NCBI RefSeq assembly: GCF_005233515.1
Contig: NZ_QFZZ01000015.1
Coordinates: forward strand, 1-64,000
Length of the DNA stretch: 64,000 nt
Reading direction: 5' to 3'
Origin: Pseudomonas sp. CFBP13508
GTDB taxonomy: Bacteria; Pseudomonadota; Gammaproteobacteria; Pseudomonadales; Pseudomonadaceae
Positions 16,046 to 28,858 of this stretch are shown here, in pieces. Both the position numbers and the translations under genes were made by a program. The notes under the pieces are model-generated. The model was not told the DNA's origin. It saw nothing but the letters and a program-made list of their open reading frames with translations, and did no database searches. Position 1 is the stretch's first letter. Each line of letters starts with the position of its first letter.

Positions 16046-17122
16046 TTAACCCTCATCCGGCTTCGGCCGTTCGTACCGCGCATTGAATGCCTGGATGAAG
16101 CCATTGCGCAAAATCTGCAAAAACGCTTCGAAGGCGTTGACGTTCTGCTGGTGAACATTGCCGCTGAGTTCGACGCGGGTGGCGAACTGGTTTTTGTTCT
16201 GGTTCTTCAGCACGGTCTCGGTGCCGCCGACCAGCGCTTCCCAGATTGAGCGGAACAGGCCTTTGTTCTTGTTTTCGACGTCTTGCTGCCAGTTGAATAC
16301 GTCGACGTCGCGCAGCAGGGGTTTGATGTAGCCGGTGAGTCGGGCTTTCTCTGCCTTCGCTTCGATAACCACATCGCCGTGGCCGGCGTTGAAGTCGAAT
16401 TTGCCGTAGGCGGCGGCGAAGTCGTTCATGCGTTTGAGCTCGATGTCACGGGCGCGCAGGCGGAATTCGAAGTCTTCGAAGTTGCTCAGTGGATCGAAGG
16501 TGGCGGTGGTTTCAAGTGGCGCGTGGCCTAGGAGCAACGCCTTGCCTTCAAAGCGCGCGTCGCGCTTGCCTTCCTTGTCGACCACATTGGTCAGGTTGTA
16601 GATGCTGGCGTTGACGTTGCTGGCGTTCATGTTCACCGGCGGCTTGGAGTTGAAGTTGCGGAAGGTGATACGGCCGTCGTTGATCTGCACTTCATCGAGG
16701 GTGATCGGCAGCAGCTTGCCCAACTGCTCACGCCAGTCGGTGCCCTGACCGGTCTGCGAGTTCTGTTTGTTGGGGCCGCCGTCGACGAAGTTGATTTCGG
16801 GGTTGAGAAATTGCACCTGCGCGACCACGGCATGGTCGTACCACAACGAATGCCAGCTCACCGACAGATCGATCAACGGCGCATCGACGAACGGCACCGG
16901 CACCTTGCCATCGACCTTGACGATTTTCAGGCCATTGATTTTGTAGGCGCCGCGCCACAGCGCGAGGTCGACATCGGTGATCTGGCCACGGTAATCGCCC
17001 ATGTCCGCGAGCTTGTCATTGAGGTAGTCGCGTACCAGATAGGGCAGGGCGAAATGCAGGGCGACCAGCAGCACCACGACACCCGCCAGGGTCCAGAGCG
17101 GCCAGCTGTAACGACGTTTCAT
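16046..17122 (-). CDS. DUF748 (AsmA-like) envelope protein
   Basis: A 358-residue protein with one N-terminal membrane helix (WPLWTLAGVVVLLVALHFAL, about 7-26) and a large periplasmic part. The YLVRDYLNDKLADMG...DVDLALWRGAYKINGLKI segment resembles the AsmA/DUF748 N-terminal fold, associated with envelope lipid transfer. The short C-terminus ends in charged residues. Shorter than the large DUF748 proteins (about 1000 residues) but a complete family form in Pseudomonas. Function inferred only. Confidence 0.78.
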   Translation of the reverse strand: MKRRYSWPLWTLAGVVVLLVALHFALPYLVRDYLNDKLADMGDYRGQITDVDLALWRGAYKINGLKIVKVDGKVPVPFVDAPLIDLSVSWHSLWYDHAVVAQVQFLNPEINFVDGGPNKQNSQTGQGTDWREQLGKLLPITLDEVQINDGRITFRNFNSKPPVNMNASNVNASIYNLTNVVDKEGKRDARFEGKALLLGHAPLETTATFDPLSNFEDFEFRLRARDIELKRMNDFAAAYGKFDFNAGHGDVVIEAKAEKARLTGYIKPLLRDVDVFNWQQDVENKNKGLFRSIWEALVGGTETVLKNQNKNQFATRVELSGNVHQQNVNAFEAFLQILRNGFIQAFNARYERPKPDEG

Positions 17123-17263
17123 GCCATTGTTCCTTCAAGAGTGTGGCTTGACGATTCAAAGCGATTGACTCCGCGCGTTTGCAGACGTTCGACCCGACTG
17201 GACTGTGATCGGCAACGGGCTTACCTTGGAAGGCTGAATTCAACGCTGCATAAGGACCCAGCC

Positions 17264-18238
17264 ATGAGCCGTATTTACGCTGACAACGCCCATTCCATCG
17301 GTAATACGCCGCTGGTCCAGATCAACCGCATCGCGCCGCGCGGGGTCACCATCCTCGCCAAGATCGAGGGGCGCAATCCCGGTTACTCGGTCAAATGCCG
17401 GATCGGCGCCAACATGATCTGGGACGCCGAAAGCAGCGGCAAACTCAAGCCAGGCATGACCATTGTCGAGCCGACTTCAGGTAATACCGGTATCGGTCTG
17501 GCCTTCGTTGCCGCTGCGCGTGGCTATAAATTGATGCTGACCATGCCGGCGTCGATGAGCATCGAGCGCCGCAAGGTTCTGAAAGCCTTGGGCGCGGAAC
17601 TGGTATTGACCGAGCCGGCCAAGGGCATGAAGGGCGCCATCGAGAAAGCTGCGGAAATCGTCGCCAGCGATGCCGATAAATACTTCATGCCGGCGCAGTT
17701 CGATAACCCGGCCAACCCGGCGATTCATGAGAAGACCACCGGCCCGGAAATCTGGAACGACACCGACGGCGCCGTGGATGTGCTGGTGGCTGGGGTAGGC
17801 ACCGGCGGAACCATTACTGGGGTCTCGCGGTATATCAAGAACACCGCCGGGAAACCGATTCTGTCGGTGGCCGTCGAGCCAGCGTCTTCGCCCGTCATCA
17901 CCCAGGCTCTGGCCGGTGCCGAAATCAAGCCGAGCCCGCACAAGATTCAGGGCATCGGTGCCGGTTTTGTGCCGAAGAACCTTGATCTGTCGATGGTCGA
18001 TCGCGTCGAGCAGGTGACCGATGAAGAATCCAAGGCCATGGCTTTGCGCCTGATGCAGGAAGAGGGGATTTTGTGCGGCATTTCCTGTGGTGCTGCCATG
18101 GCGGTGGCGGTGCGTCTGGCGGAGAAACCAGAGATGCAGGGCAAAACCATCGTCGTGGTGCTGCCGGATTCGGGTGAGCGTTACCTGTCGAGCATGCTGT
18201 TCAGTGACCTGTTTACCGAGCAGGAGAACCAGCAGTAA
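17264..18238 (+). CDS. cysK: Cysteine synthase A (O-acetylserine sulfhydrylase)
   Basis: A 324-residue fold-type II PLP enzyme making cysteine from O-acetylserine and sulphide. Lys44 in YSVKCRIGANM is the PLP-binding lysine; TSGNTG (71-76) is the substrate loop and GVGTGGTITG the phosphate-binding loop. The GISCGAA segment has Cys where E. coli CysK has Ser. Overall pattern fits CysK rather than CysM. ATG 17264 follows AAGGACCCAGCC. Monocistronic, divergent from the DUF748 gene. Confidence 0.95.
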   Translation: MSRIYADNAHSIGNTPLVQINRIAPRGVTILAKIEGRNPGYSVKCRIGANMIWDAESSGKLKPGMTIVEPTSGNTGIGLAFVAAARGYKLMLTMPASMSIERRKVLKALGAELVLTEPAKGMKGAIEKAAEIVASDADKYFMPAQFDNPANPAIHEKTTGPEIWNDTDGAVDVLVAGVGTGGTITGVSRYIKNTAGKPILSVAVEPASSPVITQALAGAEIKPSPHKIQGIGAGFVPKNLDLSMVDRVEQVTDEESKAMALRLMQEEGILCGISCGAAMAVAVRLAEKPEMQGKTIVVVLPDSGERYLSSMLFSDLFTEQENQQ

Positions 18239-18422
18239 GCCTGTTGATTCATGTCAGCCAGGGTTCAGGCGCCGCATGTTAATAAAGGCTTTGTTGCGTA
18301 ATGCTTAACACTGAATCTTGTGTCAGGCGGGTTTTTCCCGGAGCCGGTAGTGTTTATCATGGCCGGCTGCCATGCCGGGAAAAGGGCATTGCGCAGCGTT
18401 GTCTTTATTCAAGGAGTCGTTG

Positions 18423-19361
18423 ATGACCGTTTCGTTTGCCGCCAAGGCGTTTGTGCTGTTGCTGTTTCTGGGCAGCACGCTCTATGTGCATTTGCGCGGC
18501 AAGGCGCGTTTGCCGGTATTGCGCCAGTTCGTCAACCACTCCGCACTGTTCGCTCCGTACAACGCGTTGATGTACCTGTTTTCCGCAGTGCCATCCAGAC
18601 CGTATCTGGATCGCAGCAAGTTTCCGGAGCTGGATGTACTGCGCGACAACTGGGAAACCATTCGCGACGAAGCCATGCACTTGTTCGACGAAGGCTACAT
18701 TCGCGCCGCCGAGAAGAACAACGATGCTGGTTTCGGTTCGTTTTTCAAGAAGGGCTGGAAGCGTTTCTATCTGAAGTGGTACGACAAACCGCTGCCATCG
18801 GCCGAAGCCCTGTGCCCGAAAACCGTGGCGCTGGTCAGTGCCATACCCAACGTCAAGGGCGCGATGTTCGCGCTGCTGCCGGGCGGCAGTCACCTCAATC
18901 CGCACCGTGACCCGTTCGCCGGCTCCCTGCGTTATCACCTCGGCCTGTCGACACCCAACTCCGACGATTGCCGGATCTTCGTCGACGGTCAGGTCTATGC
19001 CTGGCGCGACGGCGATGACGTGATGTTCGACGAGACTTACGTGCACTGGGTCAAGAATGAAACCGCTCAGACTCGAGTGATTCTGTTCTGTGACATCGAA
19101 CGCCCGCTGAGCAACCGCCTGATGACCGGGATCAACCGCTTCATCAGCGGCTGGCTCGGCCGCGCCACCGCGCCGCAGAATCTGGACGACGAACGCGTTG
19201 GCGGCATCAACCAGGCCTATGCCTGGAGCAAGAACTTCAGCGACCGTTTCAGCGGCGTGGTCAAGCAGTGGAAGCGCCGCCATCCCAAGGCCTACAGGGT
19301 AATGCGCCCGGTGCTGGCGGTGCTGGTGCTGACGTTGCTGGGGTATTGGTTGTTTGGTTGA
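18423..19361 (+). CDS. lpxO: LpxO-type aspartyl/asparaginyl beta-hydroxylase (lipid A hydroxylase)
   Basis: A 312-residue Fe(II)/2-oxoglutarate dioxygenase, related to LpxO, which 2-hydroxylates a secondary acyl chain of lipid A. Hydrophobic helices at the N-terminus (about 8-22) and C-terminus (VLAVLVLTLLGYWLFG) anchor it to the inner membrane. The core has NPHRDPFAGSLRYHLGL with the first iron His-x-Asp, and TYVHWVKNET with the second His. Start ATG 18423 has AAGGAG 7 bp upstream. Followed by a strong terminator. Confidence 0.85.
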   Translation: MTVSFAAKAFVLLLFLGSTLYVHLRGKARLPVLRQFVNHSALFAPYNALMYLFSAVPSRPYLDRSKFPELDVLRDNWETIRDEAMHLFDEGYIRAAEKNNDAGFGSFFKKGWKRFYLKWYDKPLPSAEALCPKTVALVSAIPNVKGAMFALLPGGSHLNPHRDPFAGSLRYHLGLSTPNSDDCRIFVDGQVYAWRDGDDVMFDETYVHWVKNETAQTRVILFCDIERPLSNRLMTGINRFISGWLGRATAPQNLDDERVGGINQAYAWSKNFSDRFSGVVKQWKRRHPKAYRVMRPVLAVLVLTLLGYWLFG

Positions 19362-19380
19362 GGCTGGAACAGACAATAGA

Positions 19381-19406
19381 AAACCGCTCTTCGGGAGCGG
19401 TTTTTT
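19381..19406 (+). terminator. Rho-independent terminator (bidirectional)
   Basis: Stem CCGCTC / GAGCGG with TTCGG loop (19384-19400), preceded by an A run and followed by TTTTTT. It can end lpxO transcripts and, read on the other strand, those of the gene ending at 19417. Confidence 0.9.
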
Positions 19407-19416
19407 ATTGATAGGT

Positions 19417-19578
19417 TCAAGGACGGCCGGCGAGCAGGTTGGGCTCGGTCACGTCGGTTCCGTTTTCAAGGACCTGCAGAAAACGGCGCTGATTCGCGGA
19501 TAACTCCAGTCGATCAAGCTTTTCCACCGGCTCGCGCAATTCCTTCTTGCTTGGGGATTTTCTTACGACTTTGCGCAT
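19417..19578 (-). CDS. Small hypothetical protein
   Basis: A 53-residue basic protein (MRKVVRKSPSKKELREPVEKLDRL...) with no recognised domain. The ATG at 19578 has GGAGGGAG just in front. An in-frame GTG at 19617 overlaps the upstream gene's stop (GTGA) and would give 13 more residues, so translation may be coupled to the acetyltransferase-like gene. It ends 10 bp before a terminator hairpin, which supports a real transcription unit with the upstream gene. Confidence 0.55.
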   Translation of the reverse strand: MRKVVRKSPSKKELREPVEKLDRLELSANQRRFLQVLENGTDVTEPNLLAGRP

Positions 19579-19613
19579 ACTCCCTCCCTCGCTGGTCAAT
19601 AAATGAACAGATG

Positions 19614-20036
19614 TCACGATACTTTACTCTCCACTGGTAGAACAAGGCGACCTTGCACATCAAATGTGAAGCCGAGTTGTTGATAAACCGGAATGGCTCC
19701 CGGCATAGGTTCCTGAACTTCGATGACTTGGCTGCCAATAATTCGGGCGAATTCGTCGATGGCGAGCAATGCCAAAGCGGCTATTCGGTTTTTCAGCGGG
19801 TGAGCCTTTCCGGGTTTGCCCTCCAGTCGCACGATGCGAATCCGCTGGCGGCTATTGTTGGGATTTGCGAAGCATAGCCCGCAGAGCTCTTGTTCAAACC
19901 AGATTGCGATATCCAGAGACAGAGGTTCTCGAGCTTTCCAGACGACGACGTCTTCCCACGAGAAAATCGGGTCGTCCCAAGACTGATAAACTGCGAGTGC
20001 TTCAGCATCAATAGGCTCAAAGCGGACTTCAGACAT
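19614..20036 (-). CDS. Putative GNAT-like N-acetyltransferase
   Basis: A 140-residue protein. The C-terminal part (NRIAALALLAIDEFARIIGSQVIEVQEPMPGAIPVYQQLGF) resembles the helix and strand that end GNAT folds, with the xxxYQQLGF ending common in acetyltransferases, but a clear acetyl-CoA P-loop (QxxGxG/A) is missing (only RLEGKPGKAHP is found there). Function uncertain. Start ATG 20036 gives MSEVRFEPID; the open frame reaches 20237 without support. Composition is less GC-rich than its neighbours. Confidence 0.55.
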   Translation of the reverse strand: MSEVRFEPIDAEALAVYQSWDDPIFSWEDVVVWKAREPLSLDIAIWFEQELCGLCFANPNNSRQRIRIVRLEGKPGKAHPLKNRIAALALLAIDEFARIIGSQVIEVQEPMPGAIPVYQQLGFTFDVQGRLVLPVESKVS

Positions 20037-20241
20037 GTCGGCTCCCGAAATGCATCGCATCTGCGCAGTCGCAACACCCGCCCGCTTCCTCGCCTCCGAC
20101 CGATAAATTTGATACCGCAAATACGTCCGTTCCCTTGGCATATGATCTCTTGCATTCCATGTCTCCTGACAATCCGTTGCCGCGCCAATCACCCTAACCA
20201 CCCGGCGCCAGACTGTCGCTACCGGCCCTTCGCCCAAGTCA

Positions 20242-20271
20242 TTGCAATCTGTGTCTCGGGCTAGTTATAGT
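20242..20271 (+). promoter_or_regulatory. Candidate sigma70 promoter ahead of the small ORF and DMT gene
   Basis: TTGCAA (20242-20247), 18 bp, TATAGT (20266-20271). Transcription would start near the CGCGAGCC / GGCTCGCG hairpin at 20277-20296, placing a stem-loop at the 5' end of the RNA. Sequence match only. Confidence 0.4.
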
Positions 20272-20276
20272 CAGCC

Positions 20277-20296
20277 CGCGAGCCGCCTGGCTCGCG
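20277..20296 (+). promoter_or_regulatory. Hairpin in leader RNA of the DMT transporter region
   Basis: Perfect 8-bp stem CGCGAGCC / GGCTCGCG with GCCT loop. No U-run follows directly, so it is unlikely to be a terminator. It lies 30 bp before the 54-codon ORF. Confidence 0.45.
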
Positions 20297-20326
20297 CGTT
20301 CATTTCCTCAATAAAGATCAGCATTC

Positions 20327-20491
20327 ATGCCTGCATCCTTCATCAACGCGGTAGTCGATTCAGCGGTCAACGCTGGCGTCGTGCCGTGCGGGAATCAGCA
20401 GCCTGTGCAGATCAGTCATTACCCTCCACCTGTCAGTAGCACGCCGGTGTGCGCAGTCGTTTCGCCGCCGGGCGTTGGTGTGCGGGGTTGA
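20327..20491 (+). CDS. Small ORF of 54 codons, possible leader peptide
   Basis: The ORF reads MPASFINAVVDSAVNAGVV... and ends PPGVGVRG; it is rich in Val and Pro (about a third of residues) and has two cysteines. No signal peptide, no known family and no strong ribosome site (ATAAAGATCAGCATTC). It precedes a DMT transporter by 95 bp, behind a promoter-like site, so it may be a leader peptide or a small protein. It may also be chance; codon use alone cannot decide in this GC-rich genome. Confidence 0.35.
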   Translation: MPASFINAVVDSAVNAGVVPCGNQQPVQISHYPPPVSSTPVCAVVSPPGVGVRG

Positions 20492-20586
20492 TCGGCAGTT
20501 GCTGCTGACCCCTGCGCCCGCCAGAACAACCTACTGAATTTCAGCTTCGGCTGAGTTGGCTTCTTGCCTGACTACAGGTGGTATTC

Positions 20587-21450
20587 ATGTTTGTCCTTTC
20601 GAAACAATCCGCGCTCGCGGCGGCGTCCACGAGCCTGTTCGTTCTGCTGTGGAGCAGCGGGGCGATTTTCTCCAAATGGGGCCTCGCCCATGCTTCGCCC
20701 TTTGCCTTTCTGCTGATTCGCTTCGCCATCGCCCTGTGCGGGCTGGTCTTGCTGGCGCCGCTGCTGAGATTGAAGTTGCCCAAGGGTGGCAAGCCGATGC
20801 TGTTCGCGATCGCCACGGGACTGGTGTTGCTCGGGGCCTATCAGATCTTTTATCTGCTGGCGCTGGACTGCAAAGTCACGCCGGGGGTGATGGCGACGAT
20901 CATGGGCGTTCAGCCGATCCTTACCGTGGTCTTGATGGAACGGCAGCGTTCGGCGAGCCGCCTGTTCGGCTTGGCGCTGGGCCTGGCCGGGCTGATCATG
21001 GTGGTTTACCAGGGCATCGGTCTGGCCGGAATGTCCTGGGCCGGCATGCTGTTCGGTTTGCTGGCGCTGGCGAGCATGACGCTCGGCTCGATCATGCAAA
21101 AACGCATCACCGAAAATCCATTGGGTACGCTACCAGTGCAGTACCTGGCCGGGCTGTTGCTGTGCGCGGTGTTCGTACCGTTCCAGCCGTTCCACTTCGA
21201 ACACAGCACAGGCTTCATTGTCCCGGTGTTATGGATGGGCCTGGTGGTTTCAGTGCTGGCGACGCTGTTGCTGTATCGACTGATCGCGCGGGGCAATCTC
21301 GTGAATGTCACCAGCCTGTTCTATCTGGTGCCAGCGGTGACGGCGGTGATGGATTACCTGATTTTCGGTAATCGTCTGGCGGCGTTGAGTGTGCTGGGGA
21401 TGCTGCTGATCATTGTTGGATTGGTATTTGTGTTCCGTAAAACCGGATAG
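20587..21450 (+). CDS. EamA/DMT-family transporter
   Basis: A 287-residue inner membrane protein with ten predicted helices in two EamA repeats (about 10-140 and 155-285). FVLLWSSGAIFSKWGL is a typical start of repeat one. DMT proteins of this group export amino acids or other small metabolites; substrate unknown. ATG 20587 has AGGTGG upstream; the GTG at 20578 overlaps that site and is not used. It converges with a second DMT gene (21564-22472) across a REP doublet. Confidence 0.9.
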   Translation: MFVLSKQSALAAASTSLFVLLWSSGAIFSKWGLAHASPFAFLLIRFAIALCGLVLLAPLLRLKLPKGGKPMLFAIATGLVLLGAYQIFYLLALDCKVTPGVMATIMGVQPILTVVLMERQRSASRLFGLALGLAGLIMVVYQGIGLAGMSWAGMLFGLLALASMTLGSIMQKRITENPLGTLPVQYLAGLLLCAVFVPFQPFHFEHSTGFIVPVLWMGLVVSVLATLLLYRLIARGNLVNVTSLFYLVPAVTAVMDYLIFGNRLAALSVLGMLLIIVGLVFVFRKTG

Positions 21451-21482
21451 CCGATAGGCAGGTGGCGCTTGTTGCGCCGCCT

Positions 21483-21546
21483 TTCGCGAGCAGGCTCGCT
21501 CCCACATTGGAATGTATTTTTCTGTGGGAGCGAGCCTGCTCGCGAA
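21483..21546. repeat. REP doublet, family A, short class
   Basis: Outward inverted pair, 64 bp, AT-rich spacer (ATTGGAATGTATTTTTCT), between two convergent DMT transporter genes. Confidence 0.9.
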
Positions 21547-21563
21547 TATCTGCGGCAGAAAAT

Positions 21564-22472
21564 CTAACGGACTGACGCGTTTGCAGGCTTAACCACCGCC
21601 GGCTTCAACACCAGCCACAACGCCGCCGCAATCAACACTCCGCCATAAATGTGCGCCATCGACAATGGCTCATCCAGCAACAACGCCCCCCACAACACGC
21701 CGAACGGCGGGATCATGAAGGTCACGGTCATCGATTTCACCGGGCCGATCGAGCTGAGCAGGCGGAAATAGATGATGTAGGCGAACGCCGTGCAACCCAG
21801 GCCCAGGCCGAGCAGCGACAGCCAGACCTGCCAGCCGCCCCAGCTGACCGGCGGCGCAGTAATTGTGCTGTAGGCGAACAGCGGCAGCAAAAACAACGTC
21901 GCCCCGAGCATGCTGCCCAATGCCGACAAACGGCTGTCCAGCCCACCGGCCTGATCCAGCCAGCGCCGCGCGAGGAAACCGGCAAAGCCGTAGCAAGTGG
22001 TCGCCAGTAGGCAGGCCACCGCGCCCATCAGCAGCTGCAGATCGAAGGCCACCGGACCTGCGCGTGTCAGCACGCCGACGCCGAACAGGCCGAGGAACAC
22101 GCCGCTGAGCTTGGCCGCTGTGAGTTTTTCGCTGAAAAACAGGCCGCCAATCAACACGCCCATCAGCGGCGTGGTCGCATTGAAGATCGCCGAATAGCCG
22201 GCCGGCAAAACCTGGGCGGCAACCGAATACAGCGTCGCCGGAATCCCCGAGTTGATCACGCCCAGCAGCATCACGGTTTGCAGCTTGCCCTTGAAGTCCC
22301 AACTGATGCGCATCAGCCCAAGGATCACCAGCAGACCGGCCGCCGCGATCGACACGCGAAAGAAACCGGTCGGGATCGTGCCGATCACCGGGGCGATGAT
22401 GCGCATGAACAGAAAACTCGCGCCCCAGATAGCGGCCAGCGACAACATGCGGAAAATATCGACAGGGCTCAC
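21564..22472 (-). CDS. EamA/DMT-family transporter
   Basis: A 302-residue inner membrane protein with two EamA repeats and ten predicted helices (AAIWGASFLFMRIIAPVIG at the start, GALLLDEPLSMAHIYGGVLIAAALWLVL near the end). A metabolite exporter of unknown substrate. The start is GTG 22472 (MSPVDIFRML); an ATG eight codons later is the alternative. It is divergent from aceK across 213 bp. Sequence identity to the neighbouring DMT protein is low, so it is not a recent duplicate. Confidence 0.88.
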   Translation of the reverse strand: MSPVDIFRMLSLAAIWGASFLFMRIIAPVIGTIPTGFFRVSIAAAGLLVILGLMRISWDFKGKLQTVMLLGVINSGIPATLYSVAAQVLPAGYSAIFNATTPLMGVLIGGLFFSEKLTAAKLSGVFLGLFGVGVLTRAGPVAFDLQLLMGAVACLLATTCYGFAGFLARRWLDQAGGLDSRLSALGSMLGATLFLLPLFAYSTITAPPVSWGGWQVWLSLLGLGLGCTAFAYIIYFRLLSSIGPVKSMTVTFMIPPFGVLWGALLLDEPLSMAHIYGGVLIAAALWLVLKPAVVKPANASVR

Positions 22473-22685
22473 GGCGGGCTCCTTGCTTGATCGGGACGAG
22501 AGTGTTGCCGAGCGTCCGGATCATGGCAACCGCTATTCGGGCTTTTAATTCTGCTTGCCGATGCATCGGCACGAGAAACCTTGTCAGCGGTCGCCCCGGT
22601 ATCGGTTTTGGCAGAAATTGCGCTTTTCCTGCGGACGGTTCCGTGACTAAGCTCAAACGAATCGATTTCCCGCCGAGGTTCATTT

Positions 22686-24407
22686 ATGTCGCAGCAATGG
22701 CCAGCCACCGAGATCGCCCGGATGATCCTCGCCGGCTTCGACGATTACCGCGAGCATTTCCGCCGCATCACCGACGGCGCGCGTGAGCGTTTCGAACAGG
22801 CGCGCTGGCAGGAGGCACAGGCCGCCTCGGCGGCGCGGATCAATCTGTACGAAGAAAAGGTCGGCGAAACCGTTGCTCGGCTGCGCGAGTATTTCGACGA
22901 AGAAACGCTGATGAACGTCAGCTGCTGGCCGCTGGTGAAAAGCGCCTACATCAGTGTGATCGACCTGCGCTTCGACGATGAGCTGTCCGAAACCTGGTAC
23001 AACTCGATTTTCTGCGGGCTGTTCAGCCACGACCTGATCAGCGACGGCTGCATGTTCATCCACACCACGCGCCCAAGCCTGCGCCGTGCCCGCGCCGCGC
23101 AAACCCGTACGTACAAGCCGCAGGGCCAGTTGTCCGGAATGCTCGCCAGCATCTTCTCCGATTACCGCTTCAGCGAGGATTACGCTGATTTGCCCGGCGA
23201 CTTGCTGCGGCTCGAAGCGCAATTGCGCGAGAACCTGCCGGACTGGGTGTGCAAGGACCCGGAGCTGAGCGTCGAGCTGTTTTCCTCGGTGCTTTACCGC
23301 AACAAGGGCGCGTATCTGGTCGGACGCATCTACACCCGCGACGAGCAATGGCCGCTGGTGATTCCGCTGTTGCACCGCGAAGGACGGGGCATTCAAATCG
23401 ATGCGTTGATCACCGACGAAGCCGATGTGTCGATCATCTTCTCTTTCACCCGTTCGTATTTCATGGTCGATGTCCCGGTGCCGGCGGAGTTCATCGGCTT
23501 TCTGCGGCGCATCCTGCCGGGCAAGCACATCGCCGAGTTGTACACCTCGATCGGCTTCTACAAGCACGGCAAATCGGAGTTTTACCGCGCGCTGATCAAT
23601 CACCTGGCCAACACTGACGATCAGTTCATCATGGCCCCAGGCGTGCGCGGCATGGTCATGAGCGTGTTCACCCTGCCGGGTTTCAACACCGTATTCAAAA
23701 TCATCAAGGACCGTTTCTCACCGTCGAAGAACGTCGACCGGGCAACGGTGATCGAAAAGTATCGACTGGTGAAAAGCGTCGATCGGGTCGGGCGTATGGC
23801 CGATACCCAGGAATTTGCCGATTTTCGTTTTCCGCTGAGCAAGTTCGATCCGGCGTGCCTCGAAGAACTGCTTGAGGTGGCGCCATCCACGGTTTCGGTC
23901 GAAGGCGAGACCGTGCTGATCCGCCACTGCTGGACCGAACGCCGGATGACTCCGCTCAATCTTTATCTGGAAAATGCCAACGACGCACAGGTACGTGAAG
24001 CGCTGGAGGATTACGGCCTGGCGATCAAGCAACTGGCGGCGGCGAATATTTTTCCCGGCGACATGCTGCTGAAAAACTTCGGCGTCACCCGTCACGGGCG
24101 CGTGGTGTTTTACGACTATGACGAAATTTGCTTCCTGACCGAAGCCAACTTCCGCCACATCCCGCAACCGCGCACGCCGGAGGACGAAATGGCCTCCGAG
24201 CCGTGGTACTCGATCGGACCGCTGGACGTGTTTCCCGAGGAGTTTCCGCCGTTCCTGTTTGCCGATTCGGGCCAGCGGAAATTGTTCGATCAATTGCATG
24301 GCGAGTTGTACAACGCCGATTACTGGAAGGGCTTGCAGGAGGCGATTCGGGCGGGGAAGGTCATCGACGTCTTCCCATACCGGCGCAAGGGCCGCGATAA
24401 CGAATAA
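22686..24407 (+). CDS. aceK: Isocitrate dehydrogenase kinase/phosphatase
   Basis: A 573-residue bifunctional enzyme that phosphorylates and reactivates isocitrate dehydrogenase, steering carbon into the glyoxylate shunt during growth on acetate or fatty acids. Length matches E. coli AceK (578). The N-terminal regulatory part is followed by an atypical kinase domain; the DEICFLTEANFRHIP segment lies in the conserved catalytic region near the C-terminus. ATG 22686 follows CGAGGTTCATTT. Here it is not next to aceA or aceB, as usual for Pseudomonas. Confidence 0.96.
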   Translation: MSQQWPATEIARMILAGFDDYREHFRRITDGARERFEQARWQEAQAASAARINLYEEKVGETVARLREYFDEETLMNVSCWPLVKSAYISVIDLRFDDELSETWYNSIFCGLFSHDLISDGCMFIHTTRPSLRRARAAQTRTYKPQGQLSGMLASIFSDYRFSEDYADLPGDLLRLEAQLRENLPDWVCKDPELSVELFSSVLYRNKGAYLVGRIYTRDEQWPLVIPLLHREGRGIQIDALITDEADVSIIFSFTRSYFMVDVPVPAEFIGFLRRILPGKHIAELYTSIGFYKHGKSEFYRALINHLANTDDQFIMAPGVRGMVMSVFTLPGFNTVFKIIKDRFSPSKNVDRATVIEKYRLVKSVDRVGRMADTQEFADFRFPLSKFDPACLEELLEVAPSTVSVEGETVLIRHCWTERRMTPLNLYLENANDAQVREALEDYGLAIKQLAAANIFPGDMLLKNFGVTRHGRVVFYDYDEICFLTEANFRHIPQPRTPEDEMASEPWYSIGPLDVFPEEFPPFLFADSGQRKLFDQLHGELYNADYWKGLQEAIRAGKVIDVFPYRRKGRDNE

Positions 24408-24412
24408 CAAGA

Positions 24413-24493
24413 CGCAGCTGCAAGTGGCAAGCTTCAAGCTGCAAGTTGAAAGCCGCAGTGACTTGCGACTTGTAGCTTGGCGCTTGCAGCTGC
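24413..24493. repeat. Imperfect palindrome, AGCTGCAAG-rich repeat family
   Basis: GCAGCTGCAAGTGGCAAGC... pairs with ...GCTTGGCGCTTGCAGCTGC around a central loop, then TTTT. The same words recur at 31051-31132. It may serve as an aceK terminator as well as being a dispersed repeat. Confidence 0.75.
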
Positions 24494-24546
24494 TTTTCTG
24501 CGACAATCCGCCCCCTGCATAAATAGACGACCGAATTGCCTACCCG

Positions 24547-28458
<3,912 letters not shown>

Positions 28459-28496
28459 CCTGCAGCCATACACAATCCCCCTGTGGAATTGGTCTT

Positions 28497-28626
28497 TGTG
28501 GCGAGGGGATTTATCCCCGCTGGGTGGCGAAGCCGCCCCAAAACCTACGCCTCGGTTCATCAGATACCGAGCGTAGTGGGTTGGCGACTGCTTCGCAGTC
28601 GAACGGGGATAAATCCCCTCGCCACA
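28497..28626. repeat. Long inverted repeat, family C (TGTGGCGAGGGGATTTATCC)
   Basis: Outer arms TGTGGCGAGGGGATTTATCCCCG (28497-) and its exact inverse ending at 28626 enclose about 85 bp with further partial pairing. This is another Pseudomonas dispersed repeat, different from families A and B. Each arm carries its own small palindrome (GGGGATTTATCCCC). It follows hrpA. The rest of the 400-bp gap to the next gene (28627-28858) shows no ORF and should hold that gene's promoter. Confidence 0.85.
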
Positions 28627-28858
28627 GAGTTGAGTTCATGGAGTGAATGGCAGTTGTGCTTGAGAACGGCGCCAAAACCTCGGGTTTATGGCAAACTTCG
28701 CCACCATAACCCGCCGTTTCGCGACCCAGAGCCTTCGGCCGTGTCGCGCTGCGGAATAAAACGATGCCAGGTTTGCGTCCCCCGGATGGGAATAGACCCT
28801 TTGCGTGTTGGTACGACGGTTCCAGCACTTTCTGCCTGAACAGATTAGAGAAACGACC

